Below, one piece after another: positions 13,882 to 26,966 of a stretch of 64,000 nt of DNA (positions are counted from its first letter, which is position 1; the number at the start of each line of letters is the position of its first letter). The notes below the pieces were generated by a model. The model saw only the letters and a program-made list of their open reading frames with translations, was not told the origin of the DNA and did not search any database. This DNA is from Epiperipatus broadwayi (lineage: Eukaryota; Onychophora; Udeonychophora; Euonychophora; Peripatidae): the NCBI GenBank assembly GCA_028023455.1, contig JAQFVV010000063.1:5256794-5320793 (forward strand). The letters are read 5' to 3'. The position numbers and the translations under genes are program-made.

Positions 13882-13884
<3 letters not shown>
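9055..13884 (-). repeat. Unclassified 4.8-kb dispersed repeat, family D, copy 1
   Basis: The reverse complement of this stretch aligns along its length with 53461-58115. Matching landmarks include the end GGGCACA (13878-13884, versus TGTGCCC at 53461), the region around 13370 versus 53970 (AATCATGTGACT), 10960-11090 versus 56180-56340 (GTGCCATGATT), 9900-9970 versus 57250-57300 (TTTCTCCACAT) and 9250-9330 versus 57855-57950 (TTGAGGTAGTATC). Each copy is bounded on both sides by an (AT)n tract (9035-9054 and 13885-13914). There is no shared reading frame of note and no obvious terminal inverted repeat. It may be a non-autonomous retroelement or a long LTR of an unknown family; identity is open. 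Confidence 0.8.

Positions 13885-13914
<30 letters not shown>
13885..13914. repeat. (AT)n microsatellite at the D-repeat boundary
   Basis: An uninterrupted AT run directly after GGGCACA, the boundary motif of repeat D. The second D copy has the same arrangement. Confidence 0.95.
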
Positions 13915-13917
<3 letters not shown>

Positions 13918-13918
13918 T

Positions 13919-14008
13919 AATTCACCATATATCAGGATGTAAATGTAATTTGTATATATATATATATATATATACAAATTACATTTACATCCTGATATAT
14001 GGTGAATT
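13919..14008. repeat. 90-bp palindrome with AT core
   Basis: The left arm starts AATTCACCATATATCAGG, and the right arm is its exact reverse complement ending GGTGAATT at 14008. The centre is a (TA)n run, so the whole can form a cruciform or a long hairpin. I see no flanking direct repeat. Confidence 0.9.
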
Positions 14009-16048
14009 TCACGGTTGCTAAAGTACTTTCTTGATTAACTATCCCTATACACATCTGGATTGTAAAAGAAAATAGCCATTATGCACTTATTTAGTGATCT
14101 AGAGAGGATAGGAGTGCTGAGAAGTGATTAAAAGGTCTTTAGTTAATTTGTCAAAACAAGAAAGTATATATAAAATTTGAAACTCTATAGTTAATTATAT
14201 TATATATAATGAAAACTTCTGTTTAACATTATCTTAAAAGTGTATGTGTAATATCATCTTCAATAGCATCAATAGTTATCTTTTGAAAAGACAGATTTTG
14301 CATATTAAATCTCACAATATTTGTTAAACTTTGCTGCATCTTATCTGATTTTAAGTTACTCATAACACTTTCTATAGTTGTTAATCATTTTCGTTCTTAT
14401 TTTTTCTCATTTTCTTTTATTTTCATAAAACCTTCCAAAGTATCCTTCAAAATTCTTCTTGGTTTTGTTTTCATTAATTAATTCAGTACTTTAACATTAA
14501 AAATCTTATGCCTCCAATTACTGACTAAAAGAATGATTGTCTTGAAATAGATTTTACAGCTTAGATTTTCATTTTTTATATTTCAATAAAAAGATAAAAA
14601 AAGAAATATAGTCGAATTTAATTAATAATAATGATAATATATAAAATGCATTAAGAAAATACGATTTGAAAGTAAATATTACTATTAATATTTTGATATT
14701 TACATTTAATATTTAAAAAAAAATAATACCAGCATTTTGGGAATATTTTTTTGCTCAAAATATTTATGGAATTTGTTCTTTTGAACTCACACTTCTGTAT
14801 AAGAATTATATATGTGTCCTGAAATGTAAAAGTTTTTGTTTTAATTTAATTTGATAAAGTTATAACGCCAGAGGTTATCGATCTGGCTTTTTTCCAAACT
14901 AAAAATTTGATGATTTATTGCTAAATCAATAAAAAGCTTTTATTCTTCAATTGGATTTAAAGTCAATATTTTTAAACATGATTGAAAAATAATACACGTT
15001 TTATCAGTTTTGTATAAAAAATTATGTTCAATAAAAGAAAAACTTAAAAAAAAGGAACAGTTATATGTATATAATTTTATATTTTCTATAATAATTTTGA
15101 ATTTTTCCGGATATTAATGTATATTATTTAATAAAAAATGATCTTTAAAAATAAAAATGAACTAAATCTAAAAAATTAACATTAATTAATATTATAAAAT
15201 ACATTTTTTCAAAAATATTTTAAAATTAAATTGTAAAAGTGGAATGTTATGAAAGTAAAAGTAAAAATATACAATAATACATTAAAAAAGGTCAAGTGGT
15301 TCATCATTCAGGAAGTCATGTGACATTCGAGCATAAAAAGTAAAGAATTGATTTCCTGTCCAGCCACCTTTAGAGCTATAACTGCAGTCAATTTTATAAT
15401 TATCTAAATTGAAACTTTATGATATACTTTTAACTCATTTGGGTATACCTCTGACACTTAATGGCATTTCTATACTTTAACTTATACTATAGTACATTAC
15501 AATACAAACAGAATTCACTTTATTTAAAATTAAATACAGGACTGGTGAAATTTGAACAATTTACAAAATATAAGCAGGCTTTTTTTAGTTATGCAGTCAG
15601 TAGATAAATTAGCTAACTATTGATCAGTAAATGAGTATCTAGATATTAATAACTAGAAGATAAAAGCCCCTGTTATTTTGAGTTGGACAAATAATTGTTA
15701 AATTCTTAATATAGGCAGTAAACCCGAGGTTTATATTTGCTTATGTTTTTTTTCTGTGTGTTTCTAATATAATATATACTCTATTTCATTTTTTTTGTTT
15801 TAATGCAAATAATTATAACAATTTTTTTTATATTTTTGCTATATTAAAATAGATTTGATCTTTTTTTTAAACTCATATTTATTTGTAGTGCAGCTTGTGA
15901 TTACAATTACTTTATAACACACTTTATTTATTTTATTCTTACAATTTAAAAACTACAAAAAACCAAATGTATTAGTAATGTATTTGTCCTCAAAGAATAA
16001 TTTGGATAATTATCTCTTGGAATATTTGTCATATTAATTTATATATAT
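14009..16048. other. AT-rich sequence, no gene seen
   Basis: No coding or shared repeat sequence recognised. One compact stem-loop with a T tail is listed separately. Confidence 0.55.
14867..14893 (+). other. Six-bp stem-loop followed by T6
   Basis: GCCAGA, a nine-base loop and TCTGGC are followed by six T. The shape resembles a terminator, but in this AT-rich nuclear DNA it may be chance. Confidence 0.3.
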
Positions 16049-16467
16049 ATATGCAAATTTATAAATAAATATTTAAAAATACAGTATTTAAAAGCTTATA
16101 AAAAATATATGTATAACCGTCACTTAGGAGCGCTTTCAACCAACTTGTGGCTTTGTCAACTATCACGTTTAAAATGTCATCTTTCCCATAATTCTATGAT
16201 GTCAACTTTCCCATAATTCTGTGATCTTAATGTTTGCTGCTTGCCTATTAACCAAATGTTGCTCGTATTTACATATCAACATCGCCTCTTTAATTTTCCT
16301 TTTATTATTATTTCTTTCAATTTCCAATATTTTTACGTTGTTATAATTAAAATCGAAACCATAAGCCACAAGTTGGTTGAAAGCGCTCCTAGGTGACGGT
16401 TATATATATATTTTTTATAAGCTTTTAAATACTGTACTTTTAAATATTTATTTATAAATTTGCGTAT
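16049..16467. mobile_element. MITE with about 105-bp terminal inverted repeats
   Basis: The left arm 16049-16153 and right arm 16363-16467 are nearly perfect reverse complements. Landmarks are AGGAGCGCTTTCAACCAAC in the left arm and its complement in the right. The 209-bp centre has no reading frame and holds a short direct duplication around CTTTCCCATAATTCT (near 16180 and 16207). Size and structure fit a non-autonomous DNA transposon. The superfamily is not clear, since the outer ends run into AT-rich sequence and no target duplication can be fixed. Confidence 0.85.
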
Positions 16468-16960
16468 ATTATTTTGAAGAAATACAGACATCGATTTATA
16501 ATATTATATATATAACTGTTGTTTAGTTTTAATTCTAAAGTTTGATGTTGCTCAATTCAGTGTTACAGTATTATACTTTGGAGCATCAGGGTCTTGTTAT
16601 GATTTCAGTTCTTGTACTTTCAGAATTCAAACTTTTTATAAATTCCTAAGCAATAAAATTATTTTATAATTATTATTTTTATTAATTACATATTCTAAAA
16701 ATGGTTTTTATTTCTTTGTATAATTTTCATATGACTATCACGCAGAACACCATAGAGTCAGTTCTAATTTTTAATTAATTTTTATTTTTTTTTACTTTTA
16801 CTCAACAAAGTAATATATTAGCATTTGCAACATAATATAGCTTTAATGTTTTATCTAGCTTTGGTGATCCAAAATATCATTATTTTTATAGTATTTTTAG
16901 CTCTAATGTTCTTGAAGTTAGTAATATTCTTATTAATACATTGTACAGGCTTAAACCTGC

Positions 16961-17042
<82 letters not shown>
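16468..17042. other. AT-rich sequence ending in a long (TA)n tract
   Basis: No gene seen. Positions 16964-17034 are an uninterrupted TA microsatellite that abuts the next foldback element. Confidence 0.7.
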
Positions 17043-17044
<2 letters not shown>

Positions 17045-17356
17045 GGGTTCGAACTCAGACTTTCACATGACCTACCACTCTCAGTGCCATCTCATTGAAT
17101 GTTCCATCATCTGATTTTCAATGAAATCGAAGGCTAAAGAGTTGTGAGTTGGAATAGTTTGAAGCCTGTCCATTAAAGTATGAAGATTGGCTATCTTAAT
17201 ATAAAAGTGAGTACTGATTATATATATGTGTGAGGATAGTAATCTAGACCAACTGATGATTGCTGTTTTAGCATGAATGTGTGTGATCAGGTGGGTCAGC
17301 AATATGAGATGGCACTGAGAGTGGTGGGTTGTGTGAAAGTCTGAATTCGAACCCTG
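17043..17356. mobile_element. Foldback element, family F copy 1
   Basis: Begins CAGGGTTCGAACTCAGACTT and ends with the near-complement TCTGAATTCGAACCCTG. The inverted ends are about 52 bp and include the ACCACTCTCAGTGCCATCTC segment. The interior contains GACCAACTGATGATTGCTG, shared with the copies near 17860, 27830, 35840 and 41530. The CAGGG ends recall hAT-type MITEs, but the flanking eight bases do not match. The GGTTCGAA motif also resembles a pol III B box, so the family origin is unsettled. Confidence 0.75.
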
Positions 17357-17720
17357 CATAATATTCTTATTGTAATTTTAATTCTGATACTCTTTAAATC
17401 AGTAATTCTGATTGTAATTTAAGCTCTGATTTTCATTGTAATTCTAGATGTAATGTTCTAAAATGGAAATATTTTTATTACTGTTCAAACTCTGATATTC
17501 TTGAGTTTAGTAATTTTTATTGCAATTTTAGTTTTTCATATAATTCCAAAATATAATTTAAGTTCTGCTATTTTTGAGTTAGTCTTATTATAAGTCTAGT
17601 TTTGATTTTTTTGACTCAGTTGTTTTTACTGTCATTGTAAATCTGGTAATTTTGACTTCAATTATTTTTATTAATTCTAAATCAAATGTAATTAAATTCA
17701 GTCATTAGTATTATATAATC

Positions 17721-18353
17721 ATTATAAAAGACAAAACTGTCACTTGACTCACCACTATCCACACTATCTCATAACACTGATACACTTGAACACATATATG
17801 TTGAAAAGATAAATAATCACCAATATACGTATTTCATGCTAAACCAGCAATCATCAGTTGGTCCAGATTACCATATCTACACATATATGCTACAAGTGCT
17901 CAGATATATATTAAGATAGCCAAACCTCAAACTTTAATGGACAAGCTTCAATCTACCTCACACTCCAAATCTTCAACTGTCCATCCAATTGAAAATCTGA
18001 TGATGGAATGCTCAAAGGCCACCCTGAGGCCAAGATTCTTGTCACACCCTTGTTGACCTAAAGTTAATCTGACCCCTCATGTACAGAACATAATCCATTT
18101 AATGCATATACAAGGGGTGGACAGACATCCTTACTATGTGATAACTGAAGCACACAGGCTTATTATGTACGTGTGTCTATATATATAGGGTATATGAGCA
18201 CAGACTTTCACATGACTCACCACTATCCACACTATCTCATAACACTGATAGACTTGAACCCATATATGTTGAAAAGATAAATACCCTATATATTACATAT
18301 ATAGACACAGTTATATAATAAGCCTGTGTGTTTCAGTTATTATAAAAGACAAA
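17721..18353. mobile_element. Family F composite with 15-bp direct flanks
   Basis: The 15-mer ATTATAAAAGACAAA stands at 17721-17735 and again at 18339-18353, consistent with a long target-site duplication around 17736-18338. Inside, a CACCACTATCCACACTATCTC segment occurs twice in direct orientation (about 17750 and 18218), and a 60-bp inverted pair lies at 18142-18200 and 18283-18342. This suggests one repeat inserted into, or duplicated with, another. A 15-bp duplication is longer than usual for DNA transposons and points to LINE-type integration. Confidence 0.65.
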
Positions 18354-19558
18354 CTATAATGATGATATATCTTTTCTTTGGGAGGTAAAAATATTAGAAA
18401 TACTAATATTTGCTTTTTGTTTAACTTATTTAAAAACTATTAAACTTTTTAATAAAAGCATCAAATAAAATAATAGTTTTATTTTTTAATGAAGTCAACA
18501 TAATTTATTATAAATTGTAGAACGCAAACTACTCCTGTAATAAAAAGAAAAAAGAAAATGCAGAATTTTTTATATCCTCTTGATATATTTTATAATAGTC
18601 TAATAATGGATGCATAGACTTTGGTTTCGCCATAGCTCTTAAATATAGTCTGTTATTATTTGTATTGTGAATATTATTAATTTTTTTTATTATGAGAACA
18701 AATTACATTTTAAAATTAATCAAGGTGTAATATTTTTACATTCTTTTTCATAAAGGAACATTTAAAGAAAATCATATTAACAGACATGACTAATAATAAA
18801 TAGAGGCGATTAGTGTTTACTATTATAAATAATTCAATGCCATTAAGAATGAGCTAAATTAGAATGACTTTAATAATTATGTAATTACTTTAGAAATGCA
18901 AGCAGTATAATCAGCCTCATTTTACACATATACATATTGATGATTAATGTGCATTATTATCTACAATAAAAAAAAAACCCTACTACAATGAAAAATATTT
19001 TGTGTTTTAGTTTTATAAAAATTTGTAGTTATTTTCATAATTTTTAAATAGATTTTTAGGTTTTATTACAAAACCCATATACATATATATTAAAAAAATA
19101 AAGTACTTTTAAATTATATGTAAGATAATTGAAAATGGCTTTTCCCTACGATATTAATATCACTGCAAAGTTTCTGTATAATAATGAAGTGAAAAAATAT
19201 ATATATATATAATTTTGGCTATTGAAGCTTTGGCTACATTAAATTGGAGTATTGAATTTAGTTCAGGCCCATATAACTATTTTAGTTGGAGAGCTCACTT
19301 TGAAGATATTAAATGTCTGAAAGTTTCAGATCTTCTTCTTAATAGTTATGTATTAGATAAAGGCTTGGTTAGAGTTGGTGTTTTTGAATCTTATTTCCTA
19401 GTTTCTCACTGAAGAGAGCTATAGTCCAAAACTAGTTTGGGGATGGGGACAATCATAGATAAATATTTGAATGCTTCCTCTTATAGCATTTATCATAAAT
19501 AAATAAATAAATAAATAAATAAACAATAATAATAAAATAAGCTTTTTAGAAATATTTG
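18354..19558. other. AT-rich sequence, no gene seen
   Basis: One 65-codon frame near 19215-19412 has no recognisable domain. Otherwise poly-A/T and short AT runs. Confidence 0.5.

Positions 19559-19590
<32 letters not shown>
19559..19590. repeat. (CT)n-(AT)n microsatellite
   Basis: Six CT units pass directly into ten AT units and end exactly where the next element starts with TGTAAC. Confidence 0.95.
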
Positions 19591-21774
19591 TGTAACGATC
19601 CGGAGAATTGACTTTAACGTAATCGAACATATTTGCACTACGGGCGCCATCTAGGCATTTGAACCTAGAAAAAATTATAGAGTAGGCAGATACATAAGTA
19701 AAAAAAAAAATTTTTTTTTGCATCCGGTCGTTAGCCCATGTCACTAGCTCAGTGGAATAGCAGAGATTTAATAATATAATATAAGAATATATATATATAT
19801 AAGAGGAATAAAATAAGCCACTGCCAGTAATTAACATACAAACATTTATTTATGCACATATATATAAGATTTAAAATTATTTTAGTATTAGTTTTACATT
19901 TTAACATTTAACATTATTTTTAACTTTACCTTAGATTTTAATTTCTATTATATTATAAGTTTACATTTTAATTAAGTTTGCACAGATGGGATTATAAAAG
20001 CTTGTTTTAATACGTTGCTATAGATCGGTTACATAGATTTCAACGGTCAAAAACATTTCAAAATAAACATAAACGATCAAAATACAAAATTATTGATTAC
20101 TGACAATTGCATAGGGAAATATAAGAAACTCTCTAGTATTCAGCATAAGATACTTGCATTGTCACCAATAACTTAAAAGACATCCGAATAAATACATTTT
20201 AGATACTCCCCATAAGGTATCAATATTTATTGAATGTCTATATATTTTGATCAAATATGAAAACCCGAAACATAATTCACCGTTAACCAATCCATGCAAG
20301 CGTCTATAAACAACTTAAATTTAATGCATTTTTATTTAGGGTCGAGTATGAATAGACTACATAGATTTGCACTTGAAAATAAAATATTATATCTTTATTT
20401 AACCTTAGGCTAAAATTTGCAGTCAAACTGGCATCAATTCATCTGATACATCGATGTATTCAATGTAATATGGAATACGGCAGCATCAAAAAGATTAAGA
20501 AAAGACATTGACTCTCATCAGATAGGAATATTACATCTATCTAATGAGAAGAACAATAAAAAAAAACTCCATAGAAAGGAACTGCGTTCTCCATCTTATA
20601 ATTCCTTCCATAGGCAAACGGGTGAGTGCGGCGTATATATAAACGATTCTGCCAGTAGCGAATCTCCGACTACATCTACTAACTACATCAATATATCCAA
20701 TCCATTGACCCAATTTAACAATGACATAAATAACCTAAGATTACCCTCCCCTAATATAATTTTACAAATCTTTACAGCCATTCACGCCCGACTTAAGTTT
20801 AACATTGATATATTTTAAGTTATAGGAAAACAGAAATCATAAATAAACTTTAAGAACAAAATTAAATAAATGGAAATGATTTTAAACAAATAAATAAAAA
20901 ATACATCAAATAACATTTTAACTACTTTAGTCAGATAGGAAACTAATGCAATTATTTTAAATACGAAAAGTTTTTAATTTAATGTTCATTAATTGTAAAG
21001 TTCTTACGGTTTTAAACAGTTCATCTTTATCTGTCATTAGTAAGTTTGAACAGGAATTCCCATGCCATCCTGAAGATATTGGTATACATTTAGCCATTGT
21101 TTTATTTATTTATTCGGAGGTTTTTTAATTTAGTTGGTCCTCAATGTAGAAAACGATGTTTCACTCTTTTTTCTTTAACAGCTGAAGGAATTGAAAGCGC
21201 CTCTTTCAATCCCTTCACCTCCAACTCCGTACTAATACATATAGTCACATCGTAATAATCATTAACTAACCAATAATTTCCAAACTTGTCCTTTTTATAT
21301 TAATGAAAGATTGACTTAACATTACATCATCGATGTGATGATCCTTTTCATTGAGGTCCGATTTCCCAATGGATTTATTTTATTTGCTAAAAGTTTCTAT
21401 TGTTTTCCCATCTGACCGATGTTTTTACATTTAAATGCCCAAGGCTGGTTTACATTTGACTAATTAAATTTATCATATCCATTTCTGATTAATTAACCTG
21501 TTTTCCAAATCAAAGATATATTTAAAGATAAATTTAAAGATATAATTTTATCTCCAAATCTTTTTAAAATTTAGTTTTAAAATACTTTTTTTTAATAAAG
21601 TTTTATTTTAATAATTTTTCATTATCTGTGCGATTTAATATATACGAGTTTAAGATGATATTTAATTTCAATTTTTAATTCTTAAAGAAAATTTTTAAAT
21701 GCGAACTTTTTAATTTACTTTCATGTTTAATAAATAAAAAAAAAACAATGTAATGAATGTCTGTGCTCATTACA
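19591..21774. mobile_element. Candidate solo LTR (TGTAAC...ATTACA)
   Basis: A 2184-bp block of less AT-rich sequence begins TGTAACGATCC after an (AT)n tract and ends CTCATTACA before another ATATATAT run. The inverted ends TGTAA/TTACA are the same as those of the LTR element at the left of the window, and an ATAT target duplication would fit. There is no gag or pol inside and no second copy in the window, so it would be a solo LTR of a different family. The orientation is not known, because TG...CA ends are symmetrical. Confidence 0.55.
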
Positions 21775-22122
21775 ATATATATATAATAAAACAACTGGAA
21801 TAAAACTACAAAAATTTTAAAAATGCTAATTTAAAATTAAAAAATTAATATCCTTTGCTATAGCCAGCTTATGGCATATTCCACCATCTTGAGTAGCATT
21901 ATGTTAATGTATATGATAAAACAAATATTCTAGCAAAAATTGAACAATATGACCAGAGATTGCTAAGAGAAGCTATAGAGATTTTTAAATGGCCCACAGC
22001 ATAAATGAAAGGTGTGAATTAAAGAAGATTAACAACATTTGGAAGAAGCTATTGGAAAGCAAAATAAATTTTAAAACTTCTCAACCAATAGAATTTAAGT
22101 ACGAGGAGAAACAAAAATGATT
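21775..22122. other. AT-rich spacer, no gene seen
   Basis: No repeat or coding feature recognised between the LTR-like block and the next MITE relic. Confidence 0.5.
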
Positions 22123-22886
22123 TTAACTTATTCACCAGTGATTCATTTTATTGGCCGATTGAGGTAAAACTCTAAACTTCTAATTGCTCAACTCACAAAC
22201 TCAAGCGTCAAAATATATTCATTTTTAATATTATATTCACTTCAGTTTCATTTGTAAAAAGTATATTAATAATTTGTCAAGTTAGGAAAGTGAACAAAAG
22301 TTATTTCAAAAATAATTTTTTATTTATAATTATAAAAATATTTGATAGTGGCAAATCTTAAAAGGAACATTAGTAACCATCTAAAAAGTGTTGATAACAT
22401 TGTTGTGATGTCAGTGATTTTTTTTTGTCAATTTTACGGTGCTGAAAAATAAATAATTTTTGCTAAAGTCTTAACTATTTTTTTAAAATAATTTTATTTT
22501 TAGCATATTTTATCAAAACAATTTATAATTTGTCAAAAAAGACTTTTAAAATGGTCTAAAACATTTGTTTATCATTTTCGAAATGAAAGAAAAGAAATTG
22601 TAACTCTTTAGTTATTGACAATCCATTTTCTTTGTTGTCGAAAGCTAACAACCAATTAGAAATAAGAATGGGCAGTGCTGCATCTTTTGTTAGACCTTTA
22701 GTGACAGTTTTATTGATTTCTTACTTGTAAAATAATTCAAGAGAGGGCAGCATCTTACGCAACTTTTTTTAACCTTTAAAAAAACGCAAAATCGTAATTC
22801 TAATGTTTAAAATAAGGAAAATACATTATTAAAAGCAGAATATTGAGTTAACTCAAACTTAGCCATTAAACTGTTAAATCTCACAT
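22123..22886 (+). mobile_element. piggyBac-like MITE relic, copy 1
   Basis: Aligns in the same orientation with 45961-46727. Landmarks are GAGGTAAAA, CAACTCACAAACT, AGTATATTAATAATTT and TTACTTGTAAAATAATT. The left edge shows TTAAC, but the CCCTT terminus is degraded. The right edge is eroded and placed only approximately. No coding sequence. Superfamily is carried over from the better copy. Confidence 0.6.
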
Positions 22887-23092
22887 GTATTCCTATGATT
22901 TGAGAAACAGAATGCTCTGAGGAAGGTACTTGTTATTGTATTGAAACATCAGCTATTTAGATATTTTACTACATGGAATATTCTGAAAATAATAATATCA
23001 AATCATTATTTATCCATGAAAATATTAGAATTAATATATATATATATTGCCATCTGGTAATTCCCAACCAAATGTAATCATATATACATAGT

Positions 23093-23180
<88 letters not shown>

Positions 23181-24316
23181 CTCATTATTTTATGTTACAA
23201 TTATTAGCTATTGAGATCATCGATGAAAGTATTCCTGATCTCACTCCATGTACACATTATCTGTGACTAGATTTAGAGCTGATGTTCTATTTTATTTTTT
23301 CAAAGATTTACCATCAACATTTGAGAATATGCAGATTTTACAATCTAGTTCCTTCTTCTTTAAAGTCACTCAATATTAACTTTCTTAAAAGTAAAAAAAA
23401 AAAAAAAATTAAATTTTAAAATGAATATTATATGAAAATGAAACCACATATACATATATTTTTATAAGTACATTAATAAATAAGTAACAAATTATATTTT
23501 GTTTGCCTGAATATATTACGTGAATGCGTATGACTGATGTTTTGAACCATATTTGTTTATAATAGTAATCATTTGATGAATTTGAAAAGGCAAGTACAAG
23601 TGAAACAAATTACAACAATGTGAATGATGTTCACATCATTCTTTTAAGAAAAACAAAAGCTCATGTTTTAAAAACAAAAATCTGATATTTTTGTTCTCTT
23701 TATAAGAAGTATTTATTTTTAAAAAGTCATAGTCTTAACAGACATTGCTTTCATTATGGAAATAATGATGCATATTTTTATGAAGAGTTATAAAATGAAT
23801 CTGACCACATGGTTGGCTAAAAGAAATCTGATATCTACTTTTCAGATAAATGAAATCTCAATCAATGGCTTGGTACTAATAAAAAATGTTATCAACCTTG
23901 CATTTGAGAAAATGTATTCTTAATTTCAACAGAGTTGTTAAAATATTCTCTTTTAACTTTGAATAAAAATATGTGTGTGTGTGTGTGTCTAGGATCATAC
24001 ACGTATTTGGAAAGAAAATCACTAACAATATTAAGGAAAGTAAGAAATAATGCTAGCACATCAAGACTGGATGATTATTTATGAAGGAGCATTAATCTCT
24101 TGATTTTTATTATTTCTTATTATATTTCAGTGACGCCTGCTAAATTATTTCCTTTATACATATTGACAAGACATCATAAATTTATATTGTGCTTGCATGC
24201 ATATTCTTATATCCAAAAATAATAGTATCTCATAATGGATAGAATAATGGTTATTCCTTTAATGGAATCATGACAGCAGAACTGAATGGATTTCTTGAAA
24301 ATTGAGACTGAAGTGT
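22887..24316. other. AT-rich sequence with (AT)n at 23098-23178
   Basis: A long TA microsatellite and a GT run near 23977-23989. No gene or shared repeat recognised elsewhere. Confidence 0.6.
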
Positions 24317-26885
24317 AAGGTGACCAGACATCTTCACTTTTCGAATTTATCCCTATTTTTGGTTACTTAAAATGTCTTTTTGGGACTGTTGTACATCTCA
24401 ATTTTCAAATACTCATAATTATTATTTGTCATAAATAAATAATTCATTGTAAAACTGATAGTTTCTTAGCCCTCTCGTTTCATTTCAACCACTATAGTAA
24501 AATTATAAAAAACTTCAGCAACTTTCAACAACAAGACAATAATCAGTTTAATTATGTATGGTCTCTAACACATTATATGGCTGGGTTCTCAAGCTAGACA
24601 CACTCTCACATCTGATCTTGCACTGGAGCATGTGCAGTTGGATTTTTTCAGGTTAAAAATTGACTGCACTTGTACCTGCAACAATTGACACCTTAGTTTG
24701 TCTAGTTTTGGGTGATATTAAATTTCTGCAGTAATAAAATTAATAGGAATATTAATAATCCTAAACAACAGACAACTTGCCAAAGAGGAAGTGTACTTAC
24801 AACAATGAATGTACACAGGAATGGAGTTTTATATAAAAAAGGACATAGTGATTATGAAGCAAAATGTGAATTGTGTAATGTTTACATTAGTGTTTCACGC
24901 TGTCATAAATCTGACATAAAAACTTATATAAACAGTCAAAAACACAAAATACATTTTTCAAGGTCATCAACACAGAAAAAACTAAACTGTTTTATATAAA
25001 AAACAGACAACACAGAAAGAGACAGCATTGCAGCAAGTGATCTCATAACATCATATTATATTGTTTGGCACAATCAATCATTTTGTTCAGCAGACTGTGC
25101 TAATAATTTATTTAGTAAAACTTTTCCAGACTTGAAGATTGTACAAAAATTTTTATGTGGACAAACTAAAACAACCACATTAATTACACAAGTATTGGAA
25201 CTATACTGCAAACAACAACTTAAAAATTGATATAAACAATGCTAAGTTCTTCAGTATATTCATGGATGCAAACAATGATAATGCAACAAAAATGTTACCC
25301 TTGATTGTAAGTTATTATTCCTAAGAAAATGGAATTTAAATAAAGTTACTTAAAATTTATAATTTACCAAATGAAATAGCAGATACTATTCATAATTTAA
25401 TAGCAAATAGCTTCAAAGAATTTAATAGTGATTTCAGCAAATGTATTGCATATGGAACCAATGACACTAAAACCAATACACTAACACAAATTTTGGTGGA
25501 TAGTATAGAAAAAAAATGTATTTTTTTGAATTGTTGACAATATTAACAAACATTTAATGGATGTGGGTTATATTGCTAACATTTTGCATAACATTTCACA
25601 ATCTGGTACTGAATGGCTACCATGTGATATTGAAGTTATGGCAGTAAAAATGTCCTATTTTCTCCATATACACAGTCCAAACAGAAAAGTTAAAAGAATT
25701 TTGCGATTTTATACATATAGAATATTTAACTCTAGTTTCAGACTCTAAAATTAGATGGTTAAGTTTGTGTAAATCAATTTAAAACATCAGTGAATTGTAT
25801 ATTTTTTTATCTGAAGAGAAGCAAACGAATAATTTTACTACAATTTTTTCAAAGTCTAATAATTGAGTGTTATCTTTTATTGGTCCACAACTTTTTGTTT
25901 ATTTTCAATAAATCAATTCTTAAAATTGAAAGAATAATATAACCATAATAGAAGTGATAAAAAATAATATATAAAACAATGATGAAAATATGAATTGAAA
26001 AATAAATTTATTCCACACTCTGGTGAATAAATCTTTTAAAAAATTGATTTGGCAGGGATAGAAAACAAACTTTTCCAAAGAAGATGCCCAAGAGCTATAT
26101 AAAACTTCTTTAGCATATTTGGAAAAAACTACTTCAAATTTTAGAAAATTTTCATCTTTTAGCTGGGTGAATGTAAACAAATACCAGCATGGGATGATGA
26201 ACTCTATAGTGATGTTGTTTTAAATAAGATTGGTATACCCATTGACAATAATCTATTAATATATCAGTTTGAAGTCATAACGAATTTTGTCTTGAGCAAA
26301 GGTGAAATCTATGAAACTATTTGATTGAAAATTCATGCTGTGAATGGTGGTTGAAATTCTTTTCATCTGTAAAATTTACTGAACATGTATCAGAAATTGA
26401 AACAATATGCCAATATTATTTTGCATTACCTGCTCATAACACAGATATGAAAATAATGTTTTTCTTAATAAGTGGTCAATGGATGAAGGAAAGAAATAGC
26501 ATGGATTTGGAAACTCTAAATTGTATAACTTTATGCAAGTATAATATAAAAATGAGTTGTGTCAAATTTAGAAACTATACTAGGGGCAATAAAAGCTTAT
26601 TACTATCTGTAAGCAACAGCTCAAAATATAATAAAAAATAATAGGTGTTTTAATAATTGAAATTAAAAAAAAAATATTATTCAGTTTTCTTTCTTAAGCA
26701 CATTGTTTTGTTACAATATAAACTTTTTGGTTCCATGTGTTGTGGGTTGTGCCACATACACGTAGAACTGTGACCTACAGGCTGGGCCCTGGCATAGACT
26801 ACATTACCAGGATTCTTGACACTGGACTATAAAATGATTAGCGTTCATGTCCTGAATTTTGCTTGAACCAGTCTGGCCATCCTAA
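24317..26885 (+). mobile_element. hAT-like DNA transposon, decayed
   Basis: Left end TAAGGTGACCAGAC at 24317-24330 has an imperfect inverted partner on the right, read in reverse as CTTAGGATGGCCAGAC, ending near 26885. Ends containing GGTGACCAGAC are familiar from hAT-type elements. The enclosed pseudogene has hAT transposase features. A clear 8-bp target duplication is no longer visible. Length about 2.57 kb. Confidence 0.7.
24712..26640 (+). pseudogene. hAT-superfamily transposase pseudogene (BED zinc finger type)
   Basis: Three recognisable stretches lie in order. At 24712-24999, CELCNVYISVS (Cys52 and Cys55) followed by SDIKTYINSQKH is a BED-type zinc finger as found at the N-terminus of many hAT transposases. 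At 25557-25748, ILHNISQSGTEWLPCDIEVM resembles the central catalytic-domain segment. At 26321-26641, FALPAHNTDMKIMFFLISGQ with QWMKERN is the C-terminal dimerisation region typical of hAT proteins. Between them the frame is broken by many stops and shifts, so no active enzyme can be made. Total extent fits a family length of about 640 residues. The enzyme would cut and join the element ends in the nucleus. Identity comes from motif recognition, not a search; I am fairly sure of hAT, less of the subfamily. Confidence 0.8.
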
Positions 26886-26966
26886 GTTAGTTGCATCTGA
26901 TATATGTTCTGGGATAAACCATCAAACATCACATGATCACCATCTCTATACTAGCACATAATTTGT
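26886..26966. other. Spacer with a direct-repeat flank
   Basis: ATGTTCTGGGATAA occurs near 26905 and again at 27121, on either side of the foldback element that follows. It may be an old duplication. Confidence 0.4.

Noticed and set aside
14867-14893. Rho-independent terminator or histone-type stem-loop
   Set aside because: Nuclear animal DNA without a neighbouring gene; the loop and stem do not fit the histone element.
16825-17070. 81-codon frame rich in Ile-Tyr
   Set aside because: Half of it is translated (TA)n. The same applies to frames at 19493-19837, 42034-42231, 48639-48878, 53248-53484 and both strands near 58014-58274.
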